Assembly: GCA_934196725.1 (NCBI GenBank)
Contig: CAKPWR010000080.1
Span: 1 to 9,091 of the forward strand
Direction of reading: 5' to 3'
Length of the DNA stretch: 9,091 bases
DNA from: an uncultured Prevotella sp.
GTDB taxonomy: Bacteria; Bacteroidota; Bacteroidia; Bacteroidales; Bacteroidaceae
Part shown: positions 5,299 to 9,091 of the stretch, piece by piece
Position numbering within the stretch: the first letter of the stretch is position 1
Layout: every line of letters begins with the position of its first letter
Position numbers and translations under genes: made by a program
The notes under the pieces: generated by a model
The model's input: only the letters and a program-made list of their open reading frames with translations
Databases searched by the model: none
Told to the model about the DNA's origin: nothing

Positions 5299-6612
5299 AT
5301 GAGTATGAAGATATTAGCAACCAGCGACTGGCACCTGGGCAACTTGTTTCACGGCAACGACCGTCTGCCTGAACACAAGCATTTCCTGAAATGGCTCCTG
5401 GAACAAATCGCTGAACAAAAGCCCGATGCTCTCCTCATCGCAGGAGACATCTTTGATAACGGAAATCCATCGGCAGCGGCACAGACCGTTTATTACGAGT
5501 TTCTTGCCGATGCTACCCAACTGTGCCCTAACATGCAGGTCATCATTACCGCTGGCAACCACGATTCAGCCAGCCGACTGGAGGCTCCCCGTCCGCTGCT
5601 CACCCGATACCACGTGGAAATAAGAGGAAACGTAAGGAAAATCTGGCAGCAGGGAGAAAGCGAGGACGATGATAAAACCGGCGGACATTGGATCTATTCC
5701 TTCGATGACCTCATCATCCCCGTAACCAACGAGGAAGGAGAAGAAGTCATCATCCTCGCCGTACCTTTCCTAAGAAGCGATGTGGTGCAGAACGCCAGCT
5801 ACTCGCAGGGAGTCAACGACTTTCTGAGAGAACTGACGGCTGAGGCTCGAAAGAAATACCCGGGCAGGAAGTGCATCATGATGGCACACATGTACGCCAA
5901 GGGTTCGGATATCGCCAAGAAGGATGCGAGCGAGAAAATTATCATCGGCGGACAGGAGGAAGTGGACCTGGAAGGATGGAACGACCATCCCGACTATATG
6001 ACTTGCGGACACATCCACAAACGGCAACATATCTGGAACACCGACTGGGCAAGATATACGGGAAGTATCCTCCCGATGTCGTTTGCCGAGAAAGACTACA
6101 CCCACGGCATCGACCTCATCACCATTGATCACGGAGAAGAGGATGAAGGAAAGGAAACCGGCAAGAGCAAGGAATGGAAAGTAGATTTCCTGGAATACAA
6201 GCCTCAGCACGCCCTTCGCATCCTGCCCGAAGATGAGGAAGAACTGACCTTCAAGAAATGGCAGAAGCTCATCAATTCTGAACTCTCGGAGAGAACTGAC
6301 GGCGAACTGAGCGACCACTTCGACTACGTGATGCTGAAGGTGAAACAGGAGAAACTGACCAGCGATGACATCAAGGAACTGGAGAAACTCGTCAACGAAA
6401 AGGATGCCGTGCTCTGCAAAATCCAGCGCATCATCCCGCAACTGGACCTCTCCACCATCCAGGGTTCCCAGCACATCACCAGCATAGAAGACATCATCAA
6501 CCGTCCTCCGCTCGATACGCTGAAGGAAGCCTTCGCCATCAGACACAACGCTCCGATGAACGAAAGACAGGAGAAAATGTTATCCGATTTATTAACGACA
6601 TCATCATTATGA
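5299..6612 (+). CDS. sbcD: exonuclease subunit SbcD (Mre11-type nuclease)
   Basis: SbcD is the nuclease subunit of the SbcCD complex (bacterial Mre11-Rad50), which cleaves DNA hairpins and processes protein-blocked or double-strand ends. All metallophosphoesterase motifs are visible: DWH (D10, H12), GDIFD (D50), GNHD (N87, H88), the His of MMAHMYAKG (H197) and CGHIH (H238, H240). At 437 aa the length is near that of E. coli SbcD (about 400 aa), with a C-terminal part after about residue 300 that includes the usual SbcC-contacting region. ATG 5299 is used, but ATG 5305 (MKILATSDWHLG) fits the common family start and cannot be excluded. The gene overlaps sbcC by 4 bp (ATGA), so translation is coupled. 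No promoter of the TTTG/TAnnTTTG type was found in the 92 bp between the terminator and the start. Confidence 0.95.
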   Translation: MSMKILATSDWHLGNLFHGNDRLPEHKHFLKWLLEQIAEQKPDALLIAGDIFDNGNPSAAAQTVYYEFLADATQLCPNMQVIITAGNHDSASRLEAPRPLLTRYHVEIRGNVRKIWQQGESEDDDKTGGHWIYSFDDLIIPVTNEEGEEVIILAVPFLRSDVVQNASYSQGVNDFLRELTAEARKKYPGRKCIMMAHMYAKGSDIAKKDASEKIIIGGQEEVDLEGWNDHPDYMTCGHIHKRQHIWNTDWARYTGSILPMSFAEKDYTHGIDLITIDHGEEDEGKETGKSKEWKVDFLEYKPQHALRILPEDEEELTFKKWQKLINSELSERTDGELSDHFDYVMLKVKQEKLTSDDIKELEKLVNEKDAVLCKIQRIIPQLDLSTIQGSQHITSIEDIINRPPLDTLKEAFAIRHNAPMNERQEKMLSDLLTTSSL

Positions 6613-9091
6613 AATTCCTACAACTCGAAATACTCAACCTCGCTTCGCTTGACAAACAGGGAGGCGAGGTCATCAACTTTGAAGAAGGTGCCTTAGGCGA
6701 GAGCACCATCTTCAGCATCGTAGGTCCGACGGGAAGTGGCAAGTCTACCCTACTCGATGCTATCTGTCTGGCTCTCTACAACCGCGCCCCTCGCTACCCC
6801 AGGAAGAAAGGAGACAAGAACCAGAACATCGAGATTTTCGGAGCAGCCGATGCCAGCGAAAGTAACCGTCTGGCTCCTACCGACAGCCGAAACATCCTGA
6901 CACGTGGCAAGAAGGAAGGCTACAGCAAACTCACCTTCCTTGCCAACAACGGCAGCATCTACCGCGCAGAATGGCACGTCAGATTCCAGAGAGTGCGCTA
7001 CGAGAACGCCAAGACTGCGCTCTATAAAATCACAAGGAACGGAGAAGAGACGACAGAGGAAACTGCCGACTGGAACGAACTGCCAAACATCATCGGACTC
7101 GACTACGACCAGTTTCTCCGTACCGTGCTCATCGCCCAAGGCTCGTTTGCCAACTTCCTGACGGCAAAGGAAAACGAGCGGTACGAACTCCTGGAAAAAC
7201 TCATCGGATGCGAGGAAACTTATACGAACATCGCTACTGAAATCAAGAAGGCGAAAGACCAGGCGACGGATGCCTACAACCAGATGGCAGCATCGGTGGA
7301 AGCCGTAAAACAGAACCTGCTGAACGATGAAGAACTCGCCCAACTGCAGGAGGAAATCGCCCGCCTGGAAAAGGCAGAGAAGGAACTCGACAGCCAGTTG
7401 CAAGCCATCTCGAAAGGCCTGCAATGGTTTGAGGAAAACGATAAACAAATACATCAAATCGCTATCTGTCAAAGAGATATGAAACAAGCAGCAGATGCCA
7501 TTAAAGCGATGCAAGCCCAGATTCTCCGTCTGCAGTTGCATGATGAAGTACAGCCTGCCGTCAACCAGCTGCAGGAAGTAGAGCGACAGACGCAGAGCAT
7601 CCACGAACAGGAAGAAGACATCCTGAAAGCGGAAGGGAACATCAAAAGTCAAGAGTCTGCCATCAGCGAAAGCGAGAAAACTCTCGCCAGTCTGAAGGAA
7701 GCAGTAAACAAGGCACAGGAACAGCTGGAAAAGGCGCTGCCGGTCATCGCTGAAGCAAGGGCGCTGAAAACAAAAATGGAAGCGGCAATGCCGAATCTGA
7801 AAGAAAAGAAAGAGGCATTGGAGTTGGCTCAGAAAGAGAATCTAACTGCCCAGAAAGACGTGGAGGAAAACGCCCGAAACATCCAAAAATGGGAAGCAGA
7901 AACGGAGAAAGCGAACCTTGCCCTCAAAACGACAAAGGAAGAGATTGCCAAGCAGAAACAGGTTCTGCACGAAGCGACGCAAACCGCTGAACAGGCTTGG
8001 GAGACGGAAAGAAATAAGACTGCCGGACAGAACATAGAGGAACTGCAGAACAGCAAGACTGTAGCTGACAGGAAACTACAGGATGTCCAGCAAGCCATCA
8101 AGGTTGTGGCTCATCTCGATGCTGCCACAGCAGAAAAGCAGAAGAATGAGGAGCGCATCCTGGTCTTGGGCAAGAGAAACGCAGAGATAGATGAAGCCCT
8201 GGGCAAGTTGACCATCGAGGCTCTGAGCCAAGAGACCCTGACGCTGAGAAATGCCTATACCCTCATGGTGAGTGAGAAATGGGAGATTCATCGTGACAAC
8301 CTGACCGAAGGCAAGCCTTGTCCGCTTTGCGGCAGCACGACCCATCCTTATCATACCGACAACAGACAGTTTGAGGAAGCCACCACGGAACTCTCGCAAC
8401 TTCTGAAAGCCAAGGAGAATCTGCTGAAACTGCAGCAGAAAGAGGAGAAGGATCTTTCCGGCGAGAGAAAACAGAACGACGGCGAAGTACAGACGCTCCA
8501 GAAACAACAGGAAAAACTGTCTGGAGAAATCGCCAGTTACGAAGAGGAATGGAAGGTGCTCATCGCCCAGTATCCAAAGATTCCGAAGGCTGAGGCAGAA
8601 CTGAAATCGCTCTTGCCTATCTATGAAAACAAGGCGAAAGATGCGAGCAGCAAACTGAGCCTGTTTAACAAGATTCAGAAAGAGATAGAAAGGCTGACCC
8701 AACTCAAGGACAAGGCTGTGAAGGATGAAGCTGCGTATGAAAGCAAGGCTTCTACTATACAGAACAAAGCCCAAGAAAGCACTTCAACCTGCACCACGAA
8801 ACTGGCTGAGCAAAAAGCACTTACCATCAACCTCATCTCGCAGCAAAAGAGTAAGGAGGAGGCTTACGAGAAAGCCCTTCAGACATGGAATAGCGCCAAG
8901 AAGGAAATGGAGGAATGGCAGGAGCAATACAAGCAGATTCTGAATGGAGAAGAGCCTGATGCGGCTGAACAAAGACTGACTGCGGCTAAGGACAAAGCAA
9001 CGAAAGCAGCAGATAACCAGAACGAGAACATCAACAAACTGAAGGCTGAACTCGCCAACAGTAAAGGTTCGCATCAAACCATGCTGTCTCA
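6609..9091 (+). CDS. sbcC: exonuclease subunit SbcC (Rad50-type SMC ATPase), 3' end outside window
   Basis: SbcC is the ATPase partner of SbcD. The 827 codons present read through to the window end without a stop. They show the N-terminal lobe with Walker A GPTGSGKST (39-47), the Q-loop LIAQGSFANFL (Q177), then a long Glu/Lys/Gln-rich coiled coil from about residue 200. The zinc hook CPLC (C571, C574) marks the apex of the coil and lets two SbcC molecules join. The returning coil follows up to the end. The ABC signature, Walker B and D-loop must lie beyond the window. With the hook near residue 572 the full protein is probably 1,000-1,200 aa. The ATG overlaps the sbcD stop as ATGA, a standard two-gene operon. 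Confidence 0.95.
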   Translation, partial: MKFLQLEILNLASLDKQGGEVINFEEGALGESTIFSIVGPTGSGKSTLLDAICLALYNRAPRYPRKKGDKNQNIEIFGAADASESNRLAPTDSRNILTRGKKEGYSKLTFLANNGSIYRAEWHVRFQRVRYENAKTALYKITRNGEETTEETADWNELPNIIGLDYDQFLRTVLIAQGSFANFLTAKENERYELLEKLIGCEETYTNIATEIKKAKDQATDAYNQMAASVEAVKQNLLNDEELAQLQEEIARLEKAEKELDSQLQAISKGLQWFEENDKQIHQIAICQRDMKQAADAIKAMQAQILRLQLHDEVQPAVNQLQEVERQTQSIHEQEEDILKAEGNIKSQESAISESEKTLASLKEAVNKAQEQLEKALPVIAEARALKTKMEAAMPNLKEKKEALELAQKENLTAQKDVEENARNIQKWEAETEKANLALKTTKEEIAKQKQVLHEATQTAEQAWETERNKTAGQNIEELQNSKTVADRKLQDVQQAIKVVAHLDAATAEKQKNEERILVLGKRNAEIDEALGKLTIEALSQETLTLRNAYTLMVSEKWEIHRDNLTEGKPCPLCGSTTHPYHTDNRQFEEATTELSQLLKAKENLLKLQQKEEKDLSGERKQNDGEVQTLQKQQEKLSGEIASYEEEWKVLIAQYPKIPKAEAELKSLLPIYENKAKDASSKLSLFNKIQKEIERLTQLKDKAVKDEAAYESKASTIQNKAQESTSTCTTKLAEQKALTINLISQQKSKEEAYEKALQTWNSAKKEMEEWQEQYKQILNGEEPDAAEQRLTAAKDKATKAADNQNENINKLKAELANSKGSHQTMLS

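Noticed and set aside
5770..6546. 258-codon minus-strand ORF inside sbcD
   Set aside because: sbcD on the plus strand has all catalytic motifs; this is a shadow frame.
6750..7652. 300-codon minus-strand ORF inside sbcC
   Set aside because: It is antisense to a convincing sbcC with Walker A and Q-loop; the Leu/Phe/Val-rich product is what a reversed coiled-coil gene yields.
8076..8774. 232-codon minus-strand ORF inside sbcC
   Set aside because: Antisense to the coiled coil and zinc hook of sbcC, with low-complexity hydrophobic content and no recognisable motif.

Overview
The window looks like a chromosomal segment from a Bacteroidales bacterium, most likely Prevotella or Segatella. Three things point there: promoters of the Bacteroidota type (TTTG, about 20 bp, TAnnTTTG), a BspA-like leucine-rich-repeat surface protein whose C-terminus resembles a type IX secretion tail, and an HU protein fused to a winged helix. 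The genus is inference; no marker gene is present.

Layout. (1) 1-315, plus strand: the end of a RelE/ParE-type toxin gene, then a 54-codon small gene of unknown function. (2) 305-700, minus strand: a minimal nucleotidyltransferase of the MntA type (GSX10DXD motif), overlapping the small gene tail to tail by 11 bp. It has its own well-formed promoter at 725-756 and no visible HEPN partner. (3) 778-1416, minus strand: an HU-like DNA-binding protein with a C-terminal winged helix. Its probable promoter (1651-1682) implies a leader of about 230 nt. That leader opens with a 100-nt inverted repeat holding four 21-bp units, followed by three 22-bp repeats. (4) 1683-2058: intergenic DNA with a doubtful 46-codon ORF, a perfect 10-bp inverted repeat and a -7 box for the next gene. 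(5) 2059-5152, plus strand: a 949-aa secreted BspA-like protein (signal peptide, F5/8-type domain, Cys-rich segment, LRR_5 repeats, C-terminal tail), then a 57-aa peptide gene with a leader-like N-terminus. A strong intrinsic terminator follows at 5161-5206. (6) 5299-9091, plus strand: sbcD and the first 827 codons of sbcC, overlapping by ATGA.

How the parts fit. sbcDC is ordinary housekeeping DNA-end and hairpin processing. The bspA-like gene and the peptide gene probably share one transcript, since no terminator lies between them. The left end has a toxin/nucleotidyltransferase flavour typical of small accessory modules. The two least explained items are the repeat-rich leader of the HU/winged-helix gene and the small peptide behind the surface protein. 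No rRNA, tRNA, CRISPR array, insertion sequence or integrase was seen.
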